12,767 nt of DNA from assembly GCA_007136565.1 (NCBI GenBank), contig SLGS01000215.1:1-12767 (forward strand), read 5' to 3'. Positions within the stretch are counted from its first letter, which is position 1, and each line of letters opens with the position of its first letter. The notes under the pieces were generated by a model. It did not search any database and was not told the origin of the DNA. It was given only the letters and a program-made list of their open reading frames with translations. The translations under genes and the position numbers were made by a program. Shown one piece after another: positions 1-6,742 of this stretch. The DNA is from Clostridia bacterium (lineage in GTDB: Bacteria; Bacillota; Sulfobacillia; SLMV01).

Positions 1-726
1 CATCCAGACCGAGCTATCCTCGGATTTCCCGATCAATTCTGGCAGGGACTCCTTCGGGGGTCGTATCTTGGATGCGGTGGATTCGAAAGCCTCGTCCCGG
101 CGCTCTCGAAGGGCGCGCCACTCCTCTTCGCGGGCCGCCGTCATGTCTTCCCCGGCTGACCTCGCGACGATTTCTTCGCCCCGCTCCGAACCGATCCGGG
201 CTATCCACTGATCCCCCGCGTCGGTCAGCAACAGGTCGAAACCTTCTTCGGCGTCGTGCGCTCCCATTGCCGCGCAAAAGGCGCGGTCGTCACAGGGCTC
301 CTCGCAGGTTAGGCCAACGATGGTGGCCCTGTTCCTCTTGTCGAAGTAGTTGTCGTCTTCGAAGGTGTCGGAATATGCCTCGTCGCTGTAGGCTATGGCC
401 CTAATGTCGCAGGTCCTCACCCCCAGGAGGATTCTGTCGACGGAATCCTTTCGAGCCCGGGCGTCCACCGGCGCCCCGGAGGCAACCGATTCTCCGCCGG
501 GCGTGTCGAATTCGACGAGGATCTCTTCAGCCGGCAGGAAGTACTTCTTCGGGGGATTCAGAGTGGGCAAGTATCCCTCCATCTCCAACGCGGAAGCGTC
601 TTCCACCTTCCGGAAGGAGAATCGTCCGTAACCCCTGGGCACCGGGGCGACGATCTCGGAGGTCTCGCCCAGGGCTCGAATCGTCTCATCGAAGGCCCTC
701 TTGGACACCACCTTGGTCGATTTCAT
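1..726 (-). CDS. AsrA / sulfhydrogenase beta-like iron-sulfur electron-transfer subunit, N-terminal part (3' end beyond the window)
   Basis: An uninterrupted frame of 242 codons starts at ATG 726 and is still open at base 1, so the C-terminus is missing. The visible part matches the N-terminal domain of the family containing anaerobic sulfite reductase subunit A and the beta subunit of cytoplasmic sulfhydrogenases. It has GVRTCDIRAI (residues about 102-111), then DDNYFDKRNRATIVGLTCEEP (124-144), AFCAAMG (149-155) and GFDLLLTDAGD (160-170). C106, C141, C145 and C151 are prominent; the family pattern is roughly NCxEPxxxCFC, here with Thr before the first Cys. In the family a pair of 4Fe-4S motifs follows this domain; they would lie to the left of base 1. 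These proteins pass electrons between a flavoprotein subunit and a hydrogenase or reductase partner in the cytoplasm. The start is backed by AAAGGAG 10 nt upstream. The frame could extend upstream to another ATG near 813, but that lacks a comparable ribosome binding site. Family assignment is fairly secure; partner and substrate are unknown. Confidence 0.8.
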   Translation of the reverse strand, partial: MKSTKVVSKRAFDETIRALGETSEIVAPVPRGYGRFSFRKVEDASALEMEGYLPTLNPPKKYFLPAEEILVEFDTPGGESVASGAPVDARARKDSVDRILLGVRTCDIRAIAYSDEAYSDTFEDDNYFDKRNRATIVGLTCEEPCDDRAFCAAMGAHDAEEGFDLLLTDAGDQWIARIGSERGEEIVARSAGEDMTAAREEEWRALRERRDEAFESTASKIRPPKESLPELIGKSEDSSVWM

Positions 727-736
727 GGTAGCGATA

Positions 737-743
737 CTCCTTT
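737..743 (-). promoter_or_regulatory. Ribosome binding site of the AsrA-like gene
   Basis: AAAGGAG on the minus strand lies 10 nt before ATG 726. It favours this start over in-frame ATGs further upstream (near 748 and 813), whose extra residues are Gly/Ser/Asp-rich and resemble no family N-terminus. Confidence 0.65.
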
Positions 744-848
744 GCATGAGGGTCTGATCAAAGTTTGCGGATTGTCCTCCATCGCCTGTCGCTCCAGATT
801 CCCCGTCATCCATTCGACGATATGCTTCGCAGCTCGGATCTTCTCACC

Positions 849-878
849 CGGGGCGCGGGTGCGAACCCCGGCGCCCCG
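849..878 (-). other. Very stable GC-rich hairpin between the aminotransferase and the redox gene
   Basis: The 170-nt gap 727-896 holds this inverted repeat. Read on the minus strand, CGGGGCG (878-872) pairs with CGCCCCG (855-849), then after a single bulged C, CGGG pairs with CCCG, closing a 7-nt loop GTTCGCA. That is 11 base pairs, nearly all G-C. It begins 18 nt after the aminotransferase stop, where a terminator or 3'-end stabiliser would sit. No T-run follows (GGTGAGAAG), so it is not a canonical intrinsic terminator. The rest of the gap shows only the ribosome binding site of the next gene; I could not find a convincing promoter. Confidence 0.5.
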
Positions 879-896
879 TGCCCAGCGGTACGCTTA

Positions 897-2060
897 CTAC
901 CTACAAAGCAACTCTTCGGCCGCGGCCACGCCCGAGCCCGGTTCGAACTCGTAACCCTTGGTCTTCAGGGCGCGCTCTACTGCGGCTACGGTGGCTATGA
1001 TGTCGGAGGCGTTCACGGCTCCCATGTGACCCACGCGGAAGTACTTCTCCTTGATTTGCGGGTGCAGTCCTCCCGCGGTCATCACGCCCTCGGCCGCTAT
1101 GGCCGGGACCAGGTCCGGTCCGATGCCCTCGGGATAGTAGACGGCCGAAAGCGTCGGGGCGTAAAGATCTTCCCTCGCGGGGACGAAATCCATGCCGAGG
1201 GCTCGCATCCCGGCCCTAAACGCCCGGGCGAGCCTATGATGGCGTTCGAATCTCGCGTCCATCCCCTCCGAGAGGATCTGCCCGAGGCTCACGTTGAGGG
1301 CGGCGACCAAGTTGACCGCCGGCGTTCCGAAGTACGCCGGACCGCGACCCTCGTAGGCCTCCATGATGGGCAGCCACTTGTCGAAGCCAGCGTAATAACT
1401 CGGAACCGGAGTCTTCCTCGAGCGGAAGGCCTCCATGGCCTCGGGGCTAACCGTCAGAAGTGCCAATCCCGGGGGTACACCGATGGCCTTTTGCGAGGCC
1501 GTCAGGTGGATGTCCACGCCCCATTCCTCGCTTCGGCATTCGGCCCCGGCCGTGGAGCAGACTCCGTCGACGATCACGAGGGCGCCGGCGTCGTCGGCCA
1601 CCCGCGAAATGGCCTCCACGTCGGCCATCACACCGGTGGAGGTATCCACGTGGGTGATGGTTACGACGCGATAGTCGCCATCCTGGAGGGCTTTTCGGAC
1701 CTCATCGGCGGAGGGAATGTCCCCCAGGGATCCGCTGAGGTTGGTCACCTCGGCGCCGTAGCGGGCCGCGATGTCCCCCATTCGATCGCTGAAATATCCG
1801 GAATTAACGGTGAGGACCCCGTCCCCCGGCTCCACGATATTGGCGACGGCGGCATCCATCGCCAGCGTTCCGCTGCCGGCCAGGATGAAAGGTTGCGCCG
1901 ACGGGGCCAGGAACACCTCTCGCATCATTTCCAGGGATTCCCCGAAACACTCTACGAAGTCTCCCGCGACGTGACTGGTGGTGGGCTGGGCCATGGCAGC
2001 CATGACCTCCGGGGTAAACTCGATGGGTCCCGGAATCATCAACAAATTGCGTCCCTTCAA
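897..2060 (-). CDS. Class V aminotransferase, alanine-glyoxylate / serine-pyruvate type
   Basis: This is a PLP-dependent fold-type I transaminase. Counting from the TTG start, it has LLMIPGPIEFTPEV near the N-terminus (6-19), the phosphate-cup loop AGSGTLAMDAA (61-71), HVDTSTGV (137-144), VIVDGVCS (163-170) with D165 as the likely partner of the PLP ring nitrogen, and TASQKAIG (187-194) with K191 as the likely Schiff-base lysine. The family moves amino groups between alanine or serine and glyoxylate or pyruvate in the cytoplasm; the true substrate pair cannot be read from sequence. The frame also opens at ATG 2102 (401 residues), but GGGGAGG abuts that ATG with no spacing. TTG 2060 has GAGGAG 9 nt upstream and gives the usual short N-terminus MKGRNLLMIPGP (388 residues). 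No phosphoglycerate dehydrogenase or glycine-pathway gene is adjacent. It follows the YigZ gene in the same direction and may be in its transcript. Confidence 0.9.
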   Translation of the reverse strand: MKGRNLLMIPGPIEFTPEVMAAMAQPTTSHVAGDFVECFGESLEMMREVFLAPSAQPFILAGSGTLAMDAAVANIVEPGDGVLTVNSGYFSDRMGDIAARYGAEVTNLSGSLGDIPSADEVRKALQDGDYRVVTITHVDTSTGVMADVEAISRVADDAGALVIVDGVCSTAGAECRSEEWGVDIHLTASQKAIGVPPGLALLTVSPEAMEAFRSRKTPVPSYYAGFDKWLPIMEAYEGRGPAYFGTPAVNLVAALNVSLGQILSEGMDARFERHHRLARAFRAGMRALGMDFVPAREDLYAPTLSAVYYPEGIGPDLVPAIAAEGVMTAGGLHPQIKEKYFRVGHMGAVNASDIIATVAAVERALKTKGYEFEPGSGVAAAEELLCR

Positions 2061-2069
2061 ATTCCGATT

Positions 2070-2075
2070 CTCCTC
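2070..2075 (-). promoter_or_regulatory. Ribosome binding site supporting the internal TTG start of the aminotransferase
   Basis: GAGGAG on the minus strand is 9 nt before TTG 2060. The alternative ATG 2102 has GGGGAGG touching the start codon, which is poor geometry for initiation. An in-frame TGA 12 nt before ATG 2102 rules out any longer start. Confidence 0.55.
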
Positions 2076-2136
2076 TCCCACTCGCAACCGGATCGGGTAC
2101 ATCCTCCCCGGTCAGTTCTGCGTTTAAGTTAGGGTG

Positions 2137-2799
2137 TCACTCTCCGATAACCTTTCTCGCAACGTACCTCGTTCCCCTGTCCAGGGGGACGATACTCCCA
2201 GATGATATCTCCGCCAGCCAAGCCTCGAATCCCTCCCTTTCGCACCGGGAAATCCACAGGTCGACGTCCACGCTTTCTCCGTAATTGACTCCGGTGATGC
2301 TATACCCCCGGTTCCTCAACCCGTACTCCAGTTCCCCCCACGAATCGTAGGGTACCTGCAGCGAGAGCAAGTAGCCGTAGGCGTACTCCGCCGGGCGGGC
2401 GGCCTTCATCGCCTCGCGACCCGCCTCGGAGTAGGCCCTGACCAACCCGCCCTTGCCCAGGAGCGTCCCCCCGAAGATCCGGGAGACTATCAACAGCGAG
2501 TTGACCAGATCCCGCCCCTGCAGGAGGCTGAGGAGCGGCATTCCCGCGGTCCCGGAGGGTTCCCCGTCGTCGCTGAAGCGCTCCACGGGGACGCCCAATC
2601 CCACCCGGAAAGCGAAGGCGTGGTGGTTCGCCCCGGGATATTTCGCGCGGACTTCTTCTAGGTATTGCTGAACATCATCCTCGCCGGCCAGCGGTAGAGC
2701 CAATCCGAAAAACCTCGATCCCCGGGCCCGGATTTCTCCCTCTCCTCGACGCGAAAAGGCTCGGTACGAATCGATGGGTTGGCTATCCTCTCGCATCAT
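2137..2799 (-). CDS. yigZ: YigZ / IMPACT family (UPF0029) protein
   Basis: The 220-residue product has the hallmark motifs of the IMPACT/YigZ family: KYPGANHHAFAFRVG (53-67), ERFSDDGEPSGTAGMPLL (73-90), SRIFGGTLLGKGGLVRAY (106-123). The C-terminal part (about 140-215) corresponds to the DUF1949 ferredoxin-like domain. Length is typical. The bacterial proteins are cytoplasmic; nucleic acid or ribosome-related roles have been proposed from structure and from the eukaryotic IMPACT relative, but the biochemical role remains poorly defined. Two adjacent ATGs (2799 and 2796) can serve as start; GAGG 6 nt before 2799 supports the first. The start lies inside the end of the upstream MFS gene (17-nt overlap), so translation is probably coupled. 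No residue of the motif core looks missing. Confidence 0.92.
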   Translation of the reverse strand: MMREDSQPIDSYRAFSRRGEGEIRARGSRFFGLALPLAGEDDVQQYLEEVRAKYPGANHHAFAFRVGLGVPVERFSDDGEPSGTAGMPLLSLLQGRDLVNSLLIVSRIFGGTLLGKGGLVRAYSEAGREAMKAARPAEYAYGYLLSLQVPYDSWGELEYGLRNRGYSITGVNYGESVDVDLWISRCEREGFEAWLAEISSGSIVPLDRGTRYVARKVIGE

Positions 2800-4018
2800 G
2801 CGTCACCTCTTCCACGTGCGAATACCTGTAGTGAAGCAGCAGCGCTCCGAATATGAGCACCGCGGCGGCGCCGATGAAACTGGAGGCGATGCCGACGTAG
2901 GCGACGACCATACCCAGCAGTATGGGTCCCAAAAACTGCACCAACCTATTCCCCGTGAGCCTCAACCCCATGGCCAGACCCCTGTGTTCATCGTCGGCTC
3001 CCTCTGCCATCATTATCATGCTGATGGGCTGCGTCAGCGCCGTGGTGGTTCCGCCCAATAAGGCCAATAAGGCCAAGGGACCCAGAGCTACCACGAAGGG
3101 GGTTCCCCCGATGGCCAGGGCGCCTATTAGGAGCACCCCCTGTACAGTGCGTCTTTGCCCGAAGCTACCAACCAGGTAACCGAGCAGGGGTCGGACCACC
3201 AAGGCCGACATTTGCCTCAGGGAACCCAGCAGGCCGATGGAACCATCCGAATAGCCTATCGACTGGAGAAACACGGGGTAGAAACTGGTGTTGATGGAAA
3301 ACGCCCCCAGCGCACATCCGCTTATGATGATGGACATCTGTGCCCTGGGGTCCCGGAGGAGTCCGCGGGTCACGCCCATGAGCTCGCGCACACCCTCGGA
3401 GGGCTCGCCGGGAGTGGCCCCGACCGGACTGCGCGGATCCGTCGGGGGTAGGCGCGATCCGATGGCGGCGGCGATGATGCCCGCGACTCCTACCCCCGCG
3501 AAGGCGACGGATCGACCCAGGGAATCCGAGATAATCCCCCCCAGCAGGGGGCCGACCAGCTGCCCTGCGGCCGTGGCGAAACCGAAGACTGCGAAGTCGT
3601 TGGCCCGGCTCCTCGAGGTACCGATGGCGGCTACGTAAGATTGGCTCGCCACCACCACGAGGACGTTGGCCATCCCGGCGAGGATGGTGGCCATGGTGAC
3701 CGGTAGGATGGCCGGATGGCGCACGAGGATGTACGCCGATATCACCTCGAGGGTAGCACCCGCGATTATGGTGGCCCTAGAACCCAGCCGATCGATGAGG
3801 ATTCCACCGGGCAGGGCTATGAACAGAGGGAAGAGGGCGTACGTGGAGACCACTATCCCGGTGAGCTCCGGTGGAGTACCCATCTCCGCCAGGTGCAGGG
3901 GTATGAGCAACCTCGGCATGGTGGCTCCCGCGAAGTGAATCGCGGCGACCACGCAAATGAAAAGCAACCGGGGTTCCACGCTCCCGAACAAAGTGCGACC
4001 GATCCGCCGCAATAGCAT
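2783..4018 (-). CDS. Major facilitator superfamily transporter (downstream of the HAD gene)
   Basis: A 411-residue, strongly hydrophobic protein with about 12 membrane segments. The first half carries the MFS motif A in the TM2-TM3 loop, GGILIDRLGSR (71-81). A hydrophilic central loop (about 187-226, rich in Pro, Gly and Arg) separates the two six-helix halves, and the second half has a degenerate repeat of the motif, LGYLVGSFGQRR (279-290). The general look is that of drug/metabolite efflux or sugar-type MFS carriers; substrate cannot be assigned. ATG 4018 sits 2 nt after the HAD stop codon, with GGGAGGA upstream inside the HAD gene, so the two are almost certainly co-translated. Its 3' end overlaps the YigZ gene by 17 nt. 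Confidence 0.88.
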   Translation of the reverse strand: MLLRRIGRTLFGSVEPRLLFICVVAAIHFAGATMPRLLIPLHLAEMGTPPELTGIVVSTYALFPLFIALPGGILIDRLGSRATIIAGATLEVISAYILVRHPAILPVTMATILAGMANVLVVVASQSYVAAIGTSRSRANDFAVFGFATAAGQLVGPLLGGIISDSLGRSVAFAGVGVAGIIAAAIGSRLPPTDPRSPVGATPGEPSEGVRELMGVTRGLLRDPRAQMSIIISGCALGAFSINTSFYPVFLQSIGYSDGSIGLLGSLRQMSALVVRPLLGYLVGSFGQRRTVQGVLLIGALAIGGTPFVVALGPLALLALLGGTTTALTQPISMIMMAEGADDEHRGLAMGLRLTGNRLVQFLGPILLGMVVAYVGIASSFIGAAAVLIFGALLLHYRYSHVEEVTHDARG

Positions 4019-4020
4019 CC

Positions 4021-4836
4021 CTATCCGTCATTCCTCCCGCAAAACAGTTCCGTCACGGCGTCCAAGACGCCGGCGTCGTAGGGCCTTTGGGTCACGTAAT
4101 CCGCCGCCGCGCGAAGACCCTCCGGCGCGTTGGCAACGGCGACTCCGCACCCGGCCACCTCGAGCATGTCCAGGTCCCCGGGGCCATCGCCCACGGCCAC
4201 CAGGTCCTCGAGAGAAAGATTCAACCTGGCGGACAAGAATCGAAGGGCCTCTCCCTTGGTCGCCATCGGCGGGAGTACCTCGATGAGGGAGGGCAAGGGC
4301 CTCAGGATCACGGCCCGGTTGAGGAACCTGCACCGAAGATCGGCCTCGATCCCGGCACCATCCCCGGCGTCCACCCTTAGCGCCAGAGCGTAGACGCCCT
4401 CCTTCGGAGGATGCTCCACCACCGGGATGTCTTCCTCTAGGATGAGGGAATACCTCGCGGTGTCCGGATGCTCCCGGGTGGCCCGGGTGGCATCCACGGT
4501 GTAAACGTAGGCGACCAGGTCCCGGGCGGCGGCATCGTCGATGACCTCGCCCACCACTTCCGGGGTGAGATACAGTTCTCGAAGGCTCGCACCATCCGCA
4601 TCCCGGATCACGGCCCCGGAGCTGGCGACGATCGGCCCCCGTATCCGAAGTCGATCGGCGAACATCCTGGCCGAAGCGTAGGGTCTTCCCGTGGCCAAGA
4701 TGGCGACGCCGCCCCGGGATTGAACCGTATCCACGGCCTCCAGGGCGTTCTCACCCACTCGCCGGTCCGGTCCGAGCAAAGTGTCATCCAGGTCCAGGGC
4801 GATCCACCTGTAACCGCGTCCGCAACCTGCGATCAT
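4021..4836 (-). CDS. Cof-type HAD-superfamily hydrolase (class IIB phosphatase)
   Basis: The 271-residue product shows all four HAD motifs: ALDLDDTLL (13-21) with nucleophile D15 and acid/base D17; AILATGR (45-51) with T49; K194 in ATKGEAL; and VAVGDGPGDLDML (213-225) with D217 and D221 as Mg2+ ligands. The large insert between motifs II and III (about 85-185) is the C2/IIB cap typical of Cof proteins. Such enzymes dephosphorylate small cytoplasmic metabolites such as sugar phosphates, flavin precursors or PLP; the cap decides specificity and cannot be read by eye. Start ATG 4836 has GGAGG 9 nt upstream. A second ATG at 4840 is in another frame and leads nowhere useful. It is flanked by two MFS genes and leads directly into the downstream one, which would fit a carrier-phosphatase pair, but that is inference. 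Confidence 0.93.
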   Translation of the reverse strand: MIAGCGRGYRWIALDLDDTLLGPDRRVGENALEAVDTVQSRGGVAILATGRPYASARMFADRLRIRGPIVASSGAVIRDADGASLRELYLTPEVVGEVIDDAAARDLVAYVYTVDATRATREHPDTARYSLILEEDIPVVEHPPKEGVYALALRVDAGDGAGIEADLRCRFLNRAVILRPLPSLIEVLPPMATKGEALRFLSARLNLSLEDLVAVGDGPGDLDMLEVAGCGVAVANAPEGLRAAADYVTQRPYDAGVLDAVTELFCGRNDG

Positions 4837-4860
4837 CCATCAACACCTCCAAAGTGCCGA

Positions 4861-4877
4861 TACATACCGTACATACC
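4861..4877 (-). repeat. Short tandem direct repeat just upstream of the HAD gene
   Basis: In the 157-nt gap 4837-4993 the minus strand reads GGTATGTAC followed directly by GGTATGTAT, two near-identical 9-nt units ending about 13 nt before the HAD ribosome binding site (GGAGG). The AT-rich TATGTA elements stand out in GC-rich DNA and could be part of a -10 region or an operator; I could not find a well-placed -35 hexamer (TTCGAC 15 nt upstream of the second TATGTAT is the nearest candidate). The function is a guess. Confidence 0.35.
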
Positions 4878-4934
4878 GCGGGTCGAATCCCGGCGGAGGC
4901 CAACACCGATCCGTCGATTCGCCACGCGGTTGCT

Positions 4935-4951
4935 GCCCCCGAGGCGGAGGC
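4935..4951 (-). other. Small GC-rich hairpin after the upstream MFS gene
   Basis: On the minus strand GCCTCCG pairs with CGGGGGC (one wobble pair) around a 3-nt loop, about 43 nt after the stop codon of the upstream MFS gene. No T-run follows, so it is a weak terminator candidate at best. With the tandem repeat at 4861-4877 it makes this gap the likeliest operon boundary in the middle of the window. Confidence 0.3.
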
Positions 4952-4993
4952 TCGCGATCGCCATCGCTCGGCTCCATCCCGAAAGCGGGTGAA

Positions 4994-6208
4994 TCACGCG
5001 GCCTCTTCGCCCGGGGTCAAGTCCGTTCCTTCCCCGGCTGGGGGCATGAATTTCGTGTATATCACTACGAGCAGGGTGAGCACAGCACCCATGATGAAGG
5101 TCGCCCGAAAATTCACCGCGTCCCACAGGATCCCTCCTGCGATGGGCACTATCAAGCCGAGGATGTGATTGATGGTGCTCCCGAGGGCCAGGGTGGGACG
5201 CAGGTCGATGGGTTGGGCAATGCCATCGAGATGCACGCTAATTGCCACCTCGAGGGAGGCCACCAGGGCATCGATGCAATAGGCTACGTAAAGAATCGCC
5301 AATACGGGAACGAAAGCGTACGTCAGGGCAGTGCACGTCGCCACGGCGTAACCCCAGCGGATGACCGTTCTCGTACCGAATCGATCCACCAGTCCCCCGA
5401 TGGCCGGACGAACGTATATCCCTAGGGCGTGGCTCACTCCCATCAACACCGCAGTAGTCTGAACCGACATACCATGTTCTCGGACCATCAGGAAGACTGC
5501 GAAGGTGAAGAAAATGTGGCGCTGGGACGCGGTCAGGAGACGCAGCACGTAAAAGGACATGTACGCGGGCTTGAACACGAATCTTTGTGGCCTGGCGTCC
5601 ATCATTTCGGCGTCCCGGGTGTACTTGAGAATTAGGATTCCACCGAGGACCGCGAGGACAGCTCCCCCCCAGTAGATAACTCGATAATAGGCCAACCCGG
5701 AAATGGGTTCGGCCAGCGCGAAGACCAATCCCACGGCAATCAGGGATGCCGCGGCCTGGGCCCCCGAAAACTGCCCCATCCTCCTTCCCTTCTCCCCGGG
5801 GCCGGAGAGGGACAATACCAGCGATGCCTGCACCGGGCCCAGTACGTGAAATCCGATGGACATCACCACCACCGCTATCAACAGGGTGGAGAGGTCGGAT
5901 GACACCCCGTGAAGGAACAGCCCCACGGCTACGACGAGCCCACTGAGACCTACCACCACCGACTGTCTGAAGCCCGCTACGGCGGCGATCAACACCACCG
6001 TGAAAAGCCCGGGTACCTCCCGGATCGATCCCGCGAGACCGACCTCCGAAGGCATGAGGCCGAGGATATCGTTTGCGAAGTTGTTGAAGGTGGTTCGTTG
6101 AAGACCGAGGGCCAACTGGATCAAGAAGACTGCGACGAAAAGGATGAGGAAATCCCCCTTGAGATCCCCGAGCATCCTTTGCGCCCACCGACCTGCTTTA
6201 TAGGCCAA
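4994..6208 (-). CDS. Major facilitator superfamily transporter (upstream of the HAD gene)
   Basis: A 404-residue polytopic protein with about 12 predicted membrane helices and a short charged C-terminal tail. Unlike the other MFS gene at 2783-4018, the recognisable motif A lies in the second half, GGLVDRFGTRTVIR (271-284); the equivalent TM2-TM3 loop in the first half (AGFRQSVV, 78-85) is degenerate. The sequence does not look like a duplicate of its neighbour. Substrate is unknown. The start is taken as TTG 6208 with GGGAG about 9 nt upstream; the first ATG, at codon 12, has AAAGG directly against it and would trim only a short polar N-terminus. The 54-nt gap to the QueT-type gene contains no evident terminator, so read-through from ftsK-queT is possible. 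Confidence 0.86.
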   Translation of the reverse strand: MAYKAGRWAQRMLGDLKGDFLILFVAVFLIQLALGLQRTTFNNFANDILGLMPSEVGLAGSIREVPGLFTVVLIAAVAGFRQSVVVGLSGLVVAVGLFLHGVSSDLSTLLIAVVVMSIGFHVLGPVQASLVLSLSGPGEKGRRMGQFSGAQAAASLIAVGLVFALAEPISGLAYYRVIYWGGAVLAVLGGILILKYTRDAEMMDARPQRFVFKPAYMSFYVLRLLTASQRHIFFTFAVFLMVREHGMSVQTTAVLMGVSHALGIYVRPAIGGLVDRFGTRTVIRWGYAVATCTALTYAFVPVLAILYVAYCIDALVASLEVAISVHLDGIAQPIDLRPTLALGSTINHILGLIVPIAGGILWDAVNFRATFIMGAVLTLLVVIYTKFMPPAGEGTDLTPGEEAA

Positions 6209-6262
6209 TGAATCCCAGCTCCCGTCGACGTCCCAAGTTGTGGAAACGCCCAGTTTAGATGT

Positions 6263-6742
6263 TCATCGCCGCTCCAGCCCCAGGGTCGGCGCCAGCCTCC
6301 TCAAGAGGGCGTGCAGCATTCCTCCCAGCGCTCCGACGGCGATAGCCTGCCCGAACATTATTTGCCCCACCAGGGCCGCATAGGGAACCCCGGAGAGGTG
6401 AGACAGGTAAGCGCTGACGCCGAAGGCGTTCAAGAATATGGGCGGCATTATCCCCACCCAAAAACCCGGGGAACGATGGGTGAGATACGCCGCCGCCAGG
6501 GTTATCAGGCTTCCCCCCACGACGTCCCAGGGACCCAGCCCGCCGAGGATGTTGGCGATGAAGCACCCGAAGAACAGCCCGGGAATCGCCGCCGCCTCGA
6601 AAAGGGGCAAGACCGCCAGGGCTTCGGCCACCCTTATTTGTCCGGGGCCGAAACTGATCGGTTTGAAAGCGTAAACGACAACCACGTACAGTGCGGCGAT
6701 CAGGCCCGCGCGAGAGAGATACCTCGAAGTGGACGGGGTCAA
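6263..6742 (-). CDS. queT: QueT-family membrane protein, putative ECF transporter substrate-binding (S) component
   Basis: The 159-residue protein has five or six hydrophobic segments and the QueT (DUF988) pattern: ALYVVVVYAFKPISFGPGQI (17-36), RVAEALAVLPLFEAAAIPGLF (37-57), GCFIANILGGLGPWDVVGGS (59-78), and PPIFLNAFG (100-108). The family is the membrane S component of energy-coupling-factor transporters and has been linked, mostly through gene context and riboswitches, to uptake of queuosine precursors. No EcfA ATPase, EcfT, queuosine gene or obvious preQ1 riboswitch is nearby, so the substrate is uncertain; if functional it would share a general ECF module encoded elsewhere. The start is TTG 6742, overlapping the ftsK stop as TTGA, with GAGGAGGG 6 nt upstream inside ftsK; this indicates translational coupling to ftsK. 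Confidence 0.85.
   Translation of the reverse strand: MTPSTSRYLSRAGLIAALYVVVVYAFKPISFGPGQIRVAEALAVLPLFEAAAIPGLFFGCFIANILGGLGPWDVVGGSLITLAAAYLTHRSPGFWVGIMPPIFLNAFGVSAYLSHLSGVPYAALVGQIMFGQAIAVGALGGMLHALLRRLAPTLGLERR

Noticed and set aside
849..878. A tRNA T-arm-like sequence (GGGGTTCGCACCC on the minus strand)
   Set aside because: The invariant A of the TTCRA loop motif is replaced by C, and no acceptor stem, anticodon arm or D arm can be drawn around it.
765..2132. A 455-codon open frame on the plus strand opposite the aminotransferase
   Set aside because: It is longer than the real gene, but its product is Gly/His/Arg-rich with no recognisable domain and it mirrors a well-conserved PLP enzyme. 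Long antisense frames are common in GC-rich codon usage.
4947..4962. GCGATCGC octamer resembling the cyanobacterial HIP1 element
   Set aside because: It is a single copy and expected by chance in GC-rich DNA; nothing else suggests a cyanobacterium.
4833..5126. A 97-codon minus-strand frame covering the gap before the HAD gene
   Set aside because: It overlaps the MFS 3' end in another frame, has no good ribosome binding site and shows biased Arg/Gly composition; the gap is better read as untranslated.
5238..6188. A 316-codon alternative minus-strand frame inside the MFS gene
   Set aside because: The product is Arg/Gly/Pro-rich and lacks hydrophobic segments, while the overlapping frame encodes a normal 12-helix carrier.
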